From GM7GCV1 sp965222065 (lineage in GTDB: Bacteria > Pseudomonadota > Gammaproteobacteria > Pseudomonadales > GM7GCV1): a stretch of 64,000 bases of DNA. Below are positions 35,952 to 46,682 of this stretch, one piece after another (the first letter of the stretch is position 1; each line of letters opens with the position of its first letter). The notes below the pieces were generated by a model. It did no database searches, was not told the origin of the DNA, and was given only the letters and a program-made list of their open reading frames with translations. The stretch lies in the NCBI GenBank assembly GCA_965222065.1, contig OZ244933.1, forward strand, positions 1,984,001 through 2,048,000. The letters are read 5' to 3'. Both the position numbers and the translations under genes were made by a program.

Positions 35952-37070
35952 TCATGCAGGGGGGAGATAGAGTCCGCCCAGGATGCATGGGCTTTTGGCA
36001 CCTGTTACGGAAGGACTGTTTCCTTTCAATTTCTCAAGCCTGCATTTTGCCAGCCAGGCAAAAGTGACTGCTTCCACCGAATCTGGCTCAATGCCCAGTT
36101 GGTTGGTGTCTGCAACCAACTTATCGCTCAAGGTTTCCCGAAGTATTTGCATAAGACGCTGATTGTGCGCACCTCCACCACAGACATAGATCTCCCGGGT
36201 CTGGTCGGCAAAACGCCGAATGGCGTCGCAAATATTTCTGTGGGTTAACGCAAGCAGGGTCGCCTGTACGTCTTCCGCTCTGGGTGAATGGTCCAGCCTT
36301 TCTATTCTGGAGTAGATCCAGCTCTTGTTGAAATAATCCCGGCCTGTGCTTTTGGGCGGGATTGCGGCAAGGTAAGGGTCCGACTGCATGAGCTCCAAAA
36401 GCTGGGGAATGGGTTTCCCTGTATTGGCCCACTCACTGTCCTTATCCATTTCGTGCCCAAGGTGCTGTTGGCACCAGTCGTCCAGCAAGCCATTGCCAGG
36501 ACCGGTATCAAATCCAATAACCTCAACGCCCGGGTCAGCTGAAAGCACACTTAAATTGGCAATTCCGCCAATATTGAGAATAGCGCGGTGCACGCCTTCC
36601 TTGCGAAATACCTGGTCATGGAAAGTGGGAGCCAGGGGTGCTCCCTGCCCACCTGCGGCCAGATCCATACGGCGAAAATCTGCGGCAGTCGCGATGCCTG
36701 TCCGCTCGGCAATAATGTTGGGATCGCCGATTTGCAGGGTTCGTGGTTCCCTGGAGTCTGGAAGATGCAGAATGGTTTGACCATGGCAGCCTATGGCGGC
36801 AATGTCGCCGGGTGAAATGTATTGCTCTTCAAGAAGACGGTTTACAGCGTCGGCAAACATTTCTCCCGTCAGGTAATCCAGCCGGCTTACCTCTTCAATT
36901 GAACTGTGGAGATCAATGTTGCGAACCGCTGTTTTCATGTCCGCATCAATGGGATATTGCTTGTAGGCAATCAGCTTTGGCGGTGACAATGAAAAATCGA
37001 CAACCGCCGTATCTACCGCATCCATGCTGGTGCCAGACATCAGGCCGATATAGTACTTGGCCACAGGCAA
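35952..37070 (-). CDS. anmK: Anhydro-N-acetylmuramic acid kinase
   Basis: Phosphorylates and opens 1,6-anhydroMurNAc released during cell-wall turnover. The N-terminus YYIGLMSGTSMDAVDTAVVDF carries the ATP-binding motif, and the later QIGDPNIIAERTGI, GPGNGLLDDW and VCGGGAHN are typical. Length 372 aa. The start as written is TTG (37070); a GTG two codons later (37064, MAKYYIGL) is an alternative, with no strong Shine-Dalgarno for either. It follows the M23 peptidase gene by 6 nt. Confidence 0.92.
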   Translation of the reverse strand: MPVAKYYIGLMSGTSMDAVDTAVVDFSLSPPKLIAYKQYPIDADMKTAVRNIDLHSSIEEVSRLDYLTGEMFADAVNRLLEEQYISPGDIAAIGCHGQTILHLPDSREPRTLQIGDPNIIAERTGIATAADFRRMDLAAGGQGAPLAPTFHDQVFRKEGVHRAILNIGGIANLSVLSADPGVEVIGFDTGPGNGLLDDWCQQHLGHEMDKDSEWANTGKPIPQLLELMQSDPYLAAIPPKSTGRDYFNKSWIYSRIERLDHSPRAEDVQATLLALTHRNICDAIRRFADQTREIYVCGGGAHNQRLMQILRETLSDKLVADTNQLGIEPDSVEAVTFAWLAKCRLEKLKGNSPSVTGAKSPCILGGLYLPPA

Positions 37071-37076
37071 GAGGAA

Positions 37077-38477
37077 TCAGGTTCCGTTGGGAGAATCGGG
37101 TGCAGTGACCTGTACGTAGTTTTCGCCGGAAACTTGCAGCATGGCGAGCATCGGTTGGGTGGCTGCCCTGAAGTTTGGCAGTTCCGATGAGTCAATCGGG
37201 TCACCATCAGGCAACTGGACAGTCACTGGATTGCGCACAGCACCATTAACATAAAATTCATAGTGTAAATGGGGTCCGGTGGCCAGTCCCGTACTGCCAA
37301 CATAGCCGATGATTTGCCCCTGCTTTACCCATTGTCCATTGCGTATACCCTTGGCAAAGCTATTCAGGTGCGCATAACGGGTTTCATAAGATTGGCCGTG
37401 CTTTAGCTGCACCATATTTCCATAACCGCCATTGCGACCGGCAAATTCGACTTTGCCATCACCCGCGGCTTTCACCGGCGTGCCTCTTGGTGCTGCGTAG
37501 TCAGTGCCTTTGTGGGCGCGAATTGTGTTCAGTACGGGATGTTTGCGATTGAGGTTGAAGTGCGAGCTGATGCGGAAAACGTCCAGGGGGGTGCGCAGAA
37601 AAGCCTTGCGCATGCTCAGTCCTTCCGGCGTGTAGTAGGAAACTTTGCCGGCACTGTCTTCGTAGCGCACCGCTCGAATGGTCCTTCCGCGGTTTACAAA
37701 TTCCGCCGCGAGGATTCTGCCAGTGCCGAGAAATTCGCCATCGAGGTATTTTTCTTCATAAACCACCGAGAAGCTGTCTTTGGCCCTGATTTCCAAAGCG
37801 AAATCGATATCCCAGCCAAAAATGTTGGCCAGCTCCATAATCAGATTGTCGTTTAGGCCGGCATTCAGCCCATCCAGATAAAAGCTGTTGTTTATTTCAC
37901 CGGATTTAACACTGGTAAATAGCTCGGGTTCCAACTGGATATGTTGCGTGGCAAACCCTTTCTCATTCCTGGTGGCCTCAAACTGCTCCAGACGGCTGAC
38001 CTCATAAACAACTTTTTGTAGTTCATCGTTATTGTCGAAATAGAAATGAAACTGTTTGCCGGGAAGGATTTTGCTGAAATCGGAGCCGTGTTCGCTTTCG
38101 TAGGCCAACTGGTGCACCACGGAAGGTCCCAGGCCTGCCCGGTCAAAGATCAGGGACATGCTATCGCCGTTTTTAACGGTTATGGAGACAGGCTCCAGAG
38201 CAGGCTCTTCTTCTATTTCAATCGGTTCAGTGGGAAGCTCCGCCTGCAGTTGGAGCTCAAGCGGTTCAACCTTCAGGCTGGCAAGAGGCTGCGTCGCCGC
38301 CTGGCTCACTTCCACATCATTAATGTGGGGCCGGACAAAGGCTGTAATGCCTATAAATACCAGAAACGCGATGCCCGGGTATACCAGATTTTTGGGGGCA
38401 GGGACCCTCAGCCGCTCCTTGGAGAAACCGGGGGTTGTCGAACTGCGACGTGTGGCCTGAATTCTTTGTTTGCTCAT
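37077..38477 (-). CDS. OapA-domain M23 family metallopeptidase (MepM-like)
   Basis: A 466-aa membrane-anchored peptidoglycan endopeptidase. A single N-terminal helix (NLVYPGIAFLVFIGITAF) is followed by an OapA/LysM-like region (VKNGDSMSLIFDRAGL...) and a second domain, then the LytM/M23 catalytic domain with HKGTDYAAPRG near residue 323 and HLHYEFY near residue 400, the zinc ligands. It cuts cell-wall crosslinks in its family. It forms a unit with anmK and diverges from tyrS, the pseudomonad arrangement. Confidence 0.92.
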   Translation of the reverse strand: MSKQRIQATRRSSTTPGFSKERLRVPAPKNLVYPGIAFLVFIGITAFVRPHINDVEVSQAATQPLASLKVEPLELQLQAELPTEPIEIEEEPALEPVSITVKNGDSMSLIFDRAGLGPSVVHQLAYESEHGSDFSKILPGKQFHFYFDNNDELQKVVYEVSRLEQFEATRNEKGFATQHIQLEPELFTSVKSGEINNSFYLDGLNAGLNDNLIMELANIFGWDIDFALEIRAKDSFSVVYEEKYLDGEFLGTGRILAAEFVNRGRTIRAVRYEDSAGKVSYYTPEGLSMRKAFLRTPLDVFRISSHFNLNRKHPVLNTIRAHKGTDYAAPRGTPVKAAGDGKVEFAGRNGGYGNMVQLKHGQSYETRYAHLNSFAKGIRNGQWVKQGQIIGYVGSTGLATGPHLHYEFYVNGAVRNPVTVQLPDGDPIDSSELPNFRAATQPMLAMLQVSGENYVQVTAPDSPNGT

Positions 38478-38632
38478 AGGTATAACTCTTTGGCCTGATT
38501 GTAATTAAAAGAAGAAGTGAAACAAAACAATAATTTCAAGAAAATTTATCAAAAACCGTGCCAAAGTATTGAGTTTAATGCACTTTGGGGTAAGGTACGC
38601 CGCCCGATTTCACAAAAACGAACGATAAATAT

Positions 38633-39928
38633 ATGACTGTAGATACCGGCTTTTTGGCAGATCTGGACAAGCGTGGGCTGATTGCCCAGCGCACGGCCGA
38701 AGAAGAACTTGATCAGCACCTGTCTGAGTCGAGAGTCGTCTACTGTGGTTTTGACCCAACAGCAGACAGCCTGCATATTGGCAGTCTGGTGCCTTTATTA
38801 ATGCTTAAGCGTTTCCAATTGGCGGGGCACAAGCCGATTGCGCTGGTCGGTGGTTCTACGGGGTTGATTGGCGACCCCAGTTTTAAGGCCGCTGAGCGCA
38901 AGCTCAACGGGCCGGAAATCGTGCAGCAGTGGTGCGAGCGCCTCAAATCGCAATTTGCGCAATTTATCGACTTTGATGCGGATAGCGCCAATGCGGTCAT
39001 GGTCAACAATTACGACTGGACAGCCAATATGTCAGTGCTGGATTTCCTGAGAGACATAGGCAAGCACTTTTCGGTAAATGCCATGATTCAAAAAGAATCC
39101 GTCAAACAGCGTATTGACAGGGAAGGCAGCGGCATTTCATTTACCGAGTTTTCCTACCTTTTATTGCAATCACTGGATTTTGCCGAGCTATATAAGCAGC
39201 ACAATTGCACGCTTCAGGTTGGTGGTTCAGATCAGTGGGGCAACATCACCGGTGGTATAGACCTGACCAGAAGGCTCCATGGTGGTCAGGTTTACGGGCT
39301 GACCATGCCATTAATTACCAAATCCGATGGCACCAAATTTGGCAAGACGGAATCCGGTACGGTTTGGCTGGATCCGGCCAAGACGTCACCTTATGCCTTT
39401 TATCAGTTCTGGTTGCAGACTGCTGATGCGGATGTCTATCGCTTTCTTAAATATTTCACGTTCCTGTCGATTGAAGAGATCGATGCGATTGAACAGCAGG
39501 ATAAAGAACGCACCGGCAGACCGGAAGCGCAGCGAATACTGGCTGAAGAAGTGACCCGGCTTGTTCATGGGGAAGATGCCTTGCTTGCGGCGCAACGTAT
39601 AACCAACGCATTGTTTTCAGGGAGCCTGGATGAGCTTTCGGAGTCTGATTACGAGCAGCTGGGGCAGGACGGGCTGCCGACATCACTGGTTAAGTCACTG
39701 GATATGAGCTTCCCCCTGACGACGCTTTTCACGGATGCGGGTCTGGCAAAAAACGGCAAGCAGGTGAAGGATGCGCTTTCCCGGGAGGCAGTAGTCATTA
39801 ATGGCCGCACGCTTGGCTGGGATGACAATATGAGCGCGCCGCAGGTGTTTGCACAGGACAATGCCCGATTTGGCCGTTACTTTCTTGCTCGCCTGGGAAA
39901 GAAAAACTATCACATGTTTGTTCTGTGA
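38633..39928 (+). CDS. tyrS: Tyrosyl-tRNA synthetase
   Basis: Class I synthetase of 431 aa. The HIGH-type motif is DSLHIGSLVPLL and the KMSKS-type motif is DGTKFGKTESG; an S4 RNA-binding domain lies at the C-terminus (GLAKNGKQVKDALSREAVVING). The ATG follows a short AACG stretch without a strong Shine-Dalgarno. Divergent from the M23 peptidase. Confidence 0.96.
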   Translation: MTVDTGFLADLDKRGLIAQRTAEEELDQHLSESRVVYCGFDPTADSLHIGSLVPLLMLKRFQLAGHKPIALVGGSTGLIGDPSFKAAERKLNGPEIVQQWCERLKSQFAQFIDFDADSANAVMVNNYDWTANMSVLDFLRDIGKHFSVNAMIQKESVKQRIDREGSGISFTEFSYLLLQSLDFAELYKQHNCTLQVGGSDQWGNITGGIDLTRRLHGGQVYGLTMPLITKSDGTKFGKTESGTVWLDPAKTSPYAFYQFWLQTADADVYRFLKYFTFLSIEEIDAIEQQDKERTGRPEAQRILAEEVTRLVHGEDALLAAQRITNALFSGSLDELSESDYEQLGQDGLPTSLVKSLDMSFPLTTLFTDAGLAKNGKQVKDALSREAVVINGRTLGWDDNMSAPQVFAQDNARFGRYFLARLGKKNYHMFVL

Positions 39929-39983
39929 CAGGCCGGGCGTCCGGGAATTGCAAATTAAGGTGATCCGGTAGGCAGGTAAGCCA

Positions 39984-40907
39984 ATGACAGATGTTTTAAA
40001 AGCAGTCATTGGGACGCTGCGTTTACCCTTTCTACTGCTAACGCCCGTATGTCTATCCATTGGCTTTGCGGCTGCTTTTTATTTACATGGCCAACTGGAT
40101 ATAAAGCTTGCCTGTCTGGTGCTTCTGGGCGGTTTAACGGCCCATATCAGTGCAAACACATTGAATGAGTTTTTGGATTACAGCAGTGGCCTGGATCTGG
40201 ACACAGTAAAAACACCCTTTAGTGGAGGGAGCGGCAGTATCCCCAAGTGTCCGCGGTCAAAAACGGCAGTGTTGGCAGTGGCGTTTGCTACCTTGCTTAT
40301 CACTGTCCTTATTGGTGCTTATCTGGGCTCTATAAAAGGATGGCCGGTTTGGCTGATAGGCTTTACGGGTATCGCACTGATTACCTTGTATACACGGGTA
40401 ATTAATAGGCAGCCCTGGCTATGTCTGGTTTCTCCCGGCCTGGCCTTCGGGCCTTTGTTTGTTCTGGGGGGCTATTTATGTGTCACGGAAAGGGCCGCGA
40501 TAAGCGCCGGGTCCATGTGGACGGTTTTTGCCGCCTCCCTGTTACCTTTCTTCCTGGTAAATAATCTGCTTTTGCTTAACCAGCTTCCGGATGTTGAAGC
40601 GGATGCGCGTGTGGGAAGAGTGACGTTCCCTGTGAAGTACGGAGCTAGTGCGGCAGCCCGTCTGTATCTGCTTAAAATCTTATTGGCCGGCCTGCTTTTA
40701 GCAGGCGGTATCTTCGCAGGATTATTGCCTGTGGCCTCCTTCCTGGTATTGCCGGTGCTCGCAGCGGGTATCCGAGTGTATTCGGGGTTAGCAAGGAATG
40801 ACTACCATCTGCCCGGGATACTCCCGTTTCTTGGAGCCAATGTTGGAATAGTCCTGGCTGCCAATTCATTATTGTCACTAATTCTGGTGGGCTCGAAATT
40901 GCTTTAG
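39984..40907 (+). CDS. UbiA-family prenyltransferase (MenA-like)
   Basis: A 307-aa membrane protein with about eight or nine helices. The first aspartate-rich motif is NEFLDYSSGLDLDTVK and the second LNQLPDVEADARVGRVTF, the Mg-prenyl-pyrophosphate sites of the family. The NxxxDYxSGxD form resembles 1,4-dihydroxy-2-naphthoate prenyltransferases more than UbiA proper. It lies 55 nt after tyrS and directly before the rRNA unit. The aromatic acceptor is not identified. Confidence 0.85.
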   Translation: MTDVLKAVIGTLRLPFLLLTPVCLSIGFAAAFYLHGQLDIKLACLVLLGGLTAHISANTLNEFLDYSSGLDLDTVKTPFSGGSGSIPKCPRSKTAVLAVAFATLLITVLIGAYLGSIKGWPVWLIGFTGIALITLYTRVINRQPWLCLVSPGLAFGPLFVLGGYLCVTERAAISAGSMWTVFAASLLPFFLVNNLLLLNQLPDVEADARVGRVTFPVKYGASAAARLYLLKILLAGLLLAGGIFAGLLPVASFLVLPVLAAGIRVYSGLARNDYHLPGILPFLGANVGIVLAANSLLSLILVGSKLL

Positions 40908-40974
40908 TTTCAGGGATGGTTTTGTCTTTAGATGTTGAAAAAAATATAAATCGGATTTTTTTGATAAAAAGGCG

Positions 40975-41002
40975 TTGACAGAAAAACCCCGGTCTATAGA
41001 AT
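40975..41002 (+). promoter_or_regulatory. rRNA promoter P1
   Basis: TTGACA (40975-40980), a 16-bp spacer, and TAGAAT (40997-41002), followed by a GC-rich GCGCGCTC stretch as in stringently controlled rRNA promoters. It lies about 390 nt upstream of the 16S gene. Confidence 0.75.
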
Positions 41003-41050
41003 GCGCGCTCTCTCGATGAGGTGGCCGATAAAACCACTTCAAAGAGGCCG

Positions 41051-41081
41051 CCAAAATCTTCAAAAAACATGAAGATTTTGG
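41051..41081 (+). other. Perfect hairpin between the two rRNA promoters
   Basis: CCAAAATCTTC and GAAGATTTTGG form an 11-bp perfect stem with a 9-nt loop (AAAAAACAT), ending one base before the P2 -35 hexamer. Because it lies between P1 and P2 it would only be transcribed from P1. Its T-poor flank argues against a terminator. Confidence 0.6.
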
Positions 41082-41109
41082 TTGACTCAGGGTAGTAGAT
41101 CATTAGAAT
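41082..41109 (+). promoter_or_regulatory. rRNA promoter P2
   Basis: TTGACT (41082-41087), again a 16-bp spacer, and TAGAAT (41104-41109), followed by ACGCAGCCC. The -10 hexamer and spacer length are the same as in P1, 107 bp upstream, a tandem arrangement familiar from rrn operons. Confidence 0.72.
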
Positions 41110-41161
41110 ACGCAGCCCTCGCCGAGCACGGCAAATCGCCGCAAGCTCAACAAGCGAAATC

Positions 41162-41201
41162 GTTCTTTAACAATTTGATCAAGCAATGCGTGTGGGTGCT
41201 T
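41162..41201 (+). other. 16S leader: boxA-like segment and 5' half of the processing stem
   Basis: GTTCTTTAACAATTTGATCA at 41162-41181 resembles the boxA/leader of gammaproteobacterial rrn operons (TGCTCTTTAACA). The following bases to 41201 are nearly complementary to the trailer at 42941-42968, forming the RNase III-type stem that brackets 16S. The rest of the leader to 41393 has a bulged hairpin near 41360-41384 (CCTCTTAACCC/GGGTTAGAGG) and no coding sequence I would support. Confidence 0.7.
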
Positions 41202-41393
41202 GCTGAGATGTTTTGGTACACAAAATATCAAACGCAAGATATCCATCAATTCATTCCGAATTAATGGCCTAATTATTTGGCCTTTTAATTTTTTATTAGG
41301 TTCAAATTAGCGTTTGGCCGAGTTTTTAGATCGTACGCAGGGTTACTGCAACACGGTCTCCTCTTAACCCTTTGGGTTAGAGGTTAAAGATTT

Positions 41394-42917
<1,524 letters not shown>

Positions 42918-42940
42918 AACGATTTACCAATCACTCAGTC

Positions 42941-42968
42941 AAGCATTCACACGCATTGTTTAGATCAA
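42941..42968 (+). other. 16S trailer: 3' half of the processing stem
   Basis: AAGCATTCACACGCATTGTT and the next eight bases (to 42968) are the reverse complement of leader 41175-41201 except for a few mismatches and one extra base. This stem of about 27 bp across the 16S gene is what RNase III would cut, and shows the transcription unit is self-contained. Confidence 0.72.
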
Positions 42969-43000
42969 GTTTCCAGATTGTCTGGAGTTAAAGAATAGTA

Positions 43001-43033
43001 AAAAGCCGGAGCCCAAGGGTTCCGGCTTTTTTT
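43001..43033 (+). terminator. Strong Rho-independent terminator directly after 16S
   Basis: AAAAGCCGGA and TCCGGCTTTT form a 10-bp perfect stem, extended by CCC/GGG inside around an AA loop, and run into TTTTTTT. It sits 83 nt after the 3' end of 16S, where an ITS to 23S would be expected. Confidence 0.92.
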
Positions 43034-43215
43034 ATGCCACCAAAAAAGTGCTATAAGCATATGGTCATATAAAGGTGTCAGGGAAGAGTTCTTAAGACCT
43101 GTACCCGGTGACGGGATGATAGAGAAAGGCTGTAGGAGCCAGCAGGACTGAATTGGTAATTGATACCCAGAGCAGTACGCAGGGCAGGCAGGCTATGCCA
43201 ATAAAAACGAGGAAT

Positions 43216-43250
43216 AAAAAAAGGCGACTGGCAGAGAAGCCAGCCGCCTT
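43216..43250 (-). terminator. Terminator of the TonB receptor transcript (probably bidirectional)
   Basis: GGCGACTGGC and GCCAGCCGCC form a stem of about 9-10 bp with one mismatch around AGAGAA. On the minus strand it is followed by seven T residues, 30 nt after the receptor stop. The stretch 43034-43215 between this and the rRNA terminator has no gene I can support. Confidence 0.82.
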
Positions 43251-43278
43251 TATTGTTTGCTGTAATCCGGGGTGGGGT

Positions 43279-45363
43279 TTACAGGTCCAGCTTTAACTCA
43301 ACGCCGCCATAGACGTTTCGTCCCGGGGCTGGTTCGTAGTACCTCCCTCCGAATGCATTAATGCGGATATTGGAATAGTAGTCCTCATCCGACAAATTAT
43401 TGATGCCAATAAAGGGGGAGATAACCGTGCTGCCAACCTGGTAGTCGGCACCAAGGCGCCAGTTTGCCAGTGTATAGGCGTCGACATTGACGGTGTTGTC
43501 ATTGTCGGCGAACTGGTCGCCGGTATAGGTTAAATCGATAGCACTGTACCAGCCTTTGGGGTCATTGTAGGTCAGCTCAACATAGGCAAGCTCCTCGACA
43601 GTCCCGGGGATCCGGTTCCCGGAGAAGTCACCGGTTACTGTGGGGTTGCCCATGCCGTCAAAGCTTAATACCTCAAACTGATCAAACGAGAAGTCCCCGT
43701 AAGACAGGCTTACTGTGGATTCAAGCCGTTCTGTCAGCTGGGACGTCGCTGAAAACTCTATCCCGGTGCGGCCGGATTCCCCGGCATTCTGGAAAAAGTC
43801 CCTGCCGTTGGCATCGTAGGAAATGAGTTCGTCTTTGACTTCGGTGTTGAATATTGCCAATTGGTAGCTGGTTGATGCCAGATCCGCCATGCCACGCAAG
43901 CCAAGTTCATAATTGGTTGCTTTTTGTGGCTCGACCGTCGGGTTAAAACCGCCTCCTCCTGTCGGATTGGCAAACTCGGTGGTGGTTGGTGTTTCAAAAG
44001 AAGTCGAGACAGTGCCATACAGGCTGGTTCGGTTATTCAGCTGATAGGCCAGTCCCAGCATTGGACTAACGTCGTCTAGCTCCCTGCTGCCTGACTCATC
44101 GCCATCGGAGAGGTAGTAATCTGTGACAGAAAACTCGACCTGATCGTAGCGTAAGCCCAGGGTTAGTTGCATTTGGTCGGACAAGGCAAGTTCGTTTTGG
44201 GCATAGAGGCCTTTGGAAGTTACCTGCTCATTTTGATCAAACAGCAGTTCGCCAATCACACCCATGTTATTGAGGCGACGCTTTCTGTCGTCGTCCTGGT
44301 CATCCAGGTCAAAGCCAATTAGGAAACGGCTCGGGATAGAACCCAAAAAGCTGTCGTGTGCATAGGAAAGACCAAAACCCGAAAATTTGCGATCAAGGTC
44401 CACAGAATCGGCAACCGGAAACTGTGGAAGCTTTGTCATAAACTCTCTCGTGTCCACATAACCCCTGGCAGTGAGCTCACCGTTTTGGCCCAGTGGCGAG
44501 GTATATACCGTTCCCAGTCTTGTTTGGGTAACGGACTCGCCAGTGTCGAAGGCAACATTTCTATCGCGGGCGGATCTGGGGTCTGATGTCGCCTGGGCGA
44601 GGTTAACTCCGCCAGGATCATTGGAGACAGGCTGGTCTGTATGGTTGAGAATAAACAGCCAATCCCTATCCTGGCCCAGGTCAAAGTTTACCCTGCCAGT
44701 CAGTTGTGTGTTCTCGGCTTCACTGTGATCCCGGTAGCCGTCAATTTGCGAATCAGACAGGCTGAAGAAGTAATTAATGTCGTCTGTTTGCCCCCCCGTT
44801 TTTACTGCAAGCTTTTGATAACCGTATTCACCGCCAGTAATCCTCATGCTGGCGAACGGTGTTTCAGGTCCATCTTCGGAAGTAACACTGATTACGCCGC
44901 CGGCAGCATTGCCGTAAAGTGCAGAGCTGGGTCCGCGGATAACCTCTACCTGTTTGGTGGCGCCCAGATCAATCGTATCAACTTGGCCCTGGCCGTCAGC
45001 AACCGTTAGCGGGATGCCATCGACCAGTATCTTGATACCTCGAATACCAAAGGCAGAGCGGGCGCCAAAGCCACGAATGGAAACACGTAAATCCTGGGCA
45101 AAATTGTACCGGTTTTGCATGAAAAGCCCTGGTACGCTGGCGAGGGCTTCGTCCAGGGCCAGCTGTTGTTTTGCCAGCTGGATTTCATCCTGCGACACCA
45201 CGCTGATCGATAGTGGTGTTGATGCCATCGTGCGAGTCAGGCGGGTTGACTCGATGATCATTTCTTCAAGCTTTGGAGGCTCCGGTGACTGGGCCCCGGC
45301 GACAAGCGGCAATGCCAGTGAGCAGAGCAGTGTCAGCTTTTTGGGAAGTATTTTCGGTGTCAT
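43279..45363 (-). CDS. TonB-dependent outer-membrane receptor
   Basis: A 694-aa receptor. After a signal peptide (LTLLCSLALPLVAGAQS) comes a TonB-box-like EEMIIESTRLTRT, the plug domain (ALASVPGLFMQNRYN ... VRVSIRGFGARSAFGIRGIK ... QVEVIRGPSSALYGNAAGGVISV), and a beta barrel ending in ELKLDL. The ATG at 45363 gives the signal peptide; an upstream frame extension to 45411 is not supported. Ligand unknown; its place beside a dienelactone hydrolase and sugar-acid genes suggests a carbohydrate or related compound, though no Fur box is visible. Confidence 0.88.
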   Translation of the reverse strand: MTPKILPKKLTLLCSLALPLVAGAQSPEPPKLEEMIIESTRLTRTMASTPLSISVVSQDEIQLAKQQLALDEALASVPGLFMQNRYNFAQDLRVSIRGFGARSAFGIRGIKILVDGIPLTVADGQGQVDTIDLGATKQVEVIRGPSSALYGNAAGGVISVTSEDGPETPFASMRITGGEYGYQKLAVKTGGQTDDINYFFSLSDSQIDGYRDHSEAENTQLTGRVNFDLGQDRDWLFILNHTDQPVSNDPGGVNLAQATSDPRSARDRNVAFDTGESVTQTRLGTVYTSPLGQNGELTARGYVDTREFMTKLPQFPVADSVDLDRKFSGFGLSYAHDSFLGSIPSRFLIGFDLDDQDDDRKRRLNNMGVIGELLFDQNEQVTSKGLYAQNELALSDQMQLTLGLRYDQVEFSVTDYYLSDGDESGSRELDDVSPMLGLAYQLNNRTSLYGTVSTSFETPTTTEFANPTGGGGFNPTVEPQKATNYELGLRGMADLASTSYQLAIFNTEVKDELISYDANGRDFFQNAGESGRTGIEFSATSQLTERLESTVSLSYGDFSFDQFEVLSFDGMGNPTVTGDFSGNRIPGTVEELAYVELTYNDPKGWYSAIDLTYTGDQFADNDNTVNVDAYTLANWRLGADYQVGSTVISPFIGINNLSDEDYYSNIRINAFGGRYYEPAPGRNVYGGVELKLDL

Positions 45364-45464
45364 ATATATGTTGCCTCGAAAAAATAGTGAATTTGCGGCT
45401 GTTTCCGTCACAACAGCAAAGGACCCGGGAGTCAGTTTCTCAGGTCCTGGAAACTTCGGATTAA

Positions 45465-46346
45465 TTATTTTAGGTATTTGTACCAGTGCGCGACGGTGCG
45501 CTCCCAGGCAAGTTTTGCAGCATCGGCATTATAGCGAGGGGTCGAGTAATTATGAAACCCGTGCAGCGTATTCGGGTATGTATAGGATTCAAATACGATG
45601 TTGTGTTCTTCCAGGGCTGCCACATAATCCTCACGTGTTGAGTTCACACCCTCATCGTTCTCGGCGTACTGCAACAGCAAGGCGGCTTCGATATTTTTCA
45701 CCCCATCCAGTTCCGGGGCGCGCCCATAAAAAGGAACGCTGGCCTGAATATCACCGCCCATTTCCACCGCGAGGAAATTTGACGTGGCGCCACCCCAGCA
45801 AAAGCCGGTACAGCCAAACATTCCCGTTGAAAGCTCATGGTTTTTAACATGGTAGGCGCTGTTTAGCATATCCTGGCGCAGTTTGTCCTGGTCGAGGGCG
45901 CGCTGCATGGCCCGTCCGTCATCATCATTACCTGGATAACCACCCACAGGAGACAGCCCGTCAGGCGCCAGTGCAAGAAAGCCGGCCACTGCTGCTCTGC
46001 GGGCAACATCTTCTATATAGGGGTTAAGCCCGCGGTTTTCATGGATTACCAAAACCGCTGGAAAGGGCCCCGATCCCTCCGGGGTAACCAGGTAGCCACG
46101 CATTTTTCCCGAGTTGCCACCGGGTGAGTCGTACTCTATATAGGTGGGGTGGATGCGATCATCGGTAAATTTCACCTCCTGGCCCGATGCGTAATCCGGA
46201 ACCATGGCCTTGGCCATGGAAAGCGCGGAAACGCCACCAACGGTGATTGCAGCGGCCCGGTCAAAAAACTGTCTTCGGTCTATTTCCCCATGACAATACT
46301 CATCGTATAGCTTGTATACGCGGCTATCTATCTGATCGTGCTTCAT
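45465..46346 (-). CDS. Tat-exported dienelactone hydrolase family protein
   Basis: A 293-aa alpha/beta hydrolase. Arg24-Arg25 in DRRQFFDRAAAITVGG form a twin-arginine signal after a long N-region, so it is probably exported folded. The Cys-Asp-His triad of the family is visible: Cys183 in GFCWGG, Asp231 in ENDEG and His262 in TLHGFHN, with Glu103 in HENRG. It could open lactones or esters in the periplasm. It lies 101 nt upstream of the TonB receptor in the same direction and diverges from the SDR gene. Confidence 0.87.
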   Translation of the reverse strand: MKHDQIDSRVYKLYDEYCHGEIDRRQFFDRAAAITVGGVSALSMAKAMVPDYASGQEVKFTDDRIHPTYIEYDSPGGNSGKMRGYLVTPEGSGPFPAVLVIHENRGLNPYIEDVARRAAVAGFLALAPDGLSPVGGYPGNDDDGRAMQRALDQDKLRQDMLNSAYHVKNHELSTGMFGCTGFCWGGATSNFLAVEMGGDIQASVPFYGRAPELDGVKNIEAALLLQYAENDEGVNSTREDYVAALEEHNIVFESYTYPNTLHGFHNYSTPRYNADAAKLAWERTVAHWYKYLK

Positions 46347-46428
46347 TGGTGTCTCCCTCTGGATGGTTGGATCGCAGGTGCAGGGCTGACGGGTAGGTAC
46401 TAAGCCATTGACTCTCATAAAATTGAAT

Positions 46429-46440
46429 ATAGTATACTAT
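46429..46440. promoter_or_regulatory. Palindromic operator candidate in the divergent intergenic region
   Basis: ATAGTATACTAT is a perfect 12-bp palindrome centred on GTATAC, 82 nt upstream of the dienelactone hydrolase start and 242 nt upstream of the SDR start. The GTATAC core with flanking symmetry recalls operators of GntR-family sugar-acid regulators (UxuR/ExuR type). No regulator gene is present in the window. The rest of 46347-46682 shows no gene. Confidence 0.45.
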
Positions 46441-46682
46441 CCGCACATAGGCCTCAGGGCCTGAAAAGTAGATACAAACCAGACAACTTACGCTGAAATT
46501 CTCCTCGCTTTGATTTAATAATTTGTAAGAGTTGGCTTGTCCTCTGGCTACAGGGTTGCAGGCCTCTTGCTTTTTGCGGCAATGAGACCATCATGAGGGA
46601 GCAGTGTTTGGCCAGGCTCAAGATTATGGTCACAGGTTTGTATCAAACAGACATTCACAGTTTTAACTCATAAGGGGATTCT

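Noticed and set aside
41082..41264. 60-codon open frame in the rRNA leader
   Set aside because: It covers the P2 promoter, boxA-like segment and processing stem; no Shine-Dalgarno or family resemblance.
44954..45847. 297-codon plus-strand open frame across the receptor/hydrolase boundary
   Set aside because: Antisense to two well-supported genes and their gap; composition is typical of a shadow frame.
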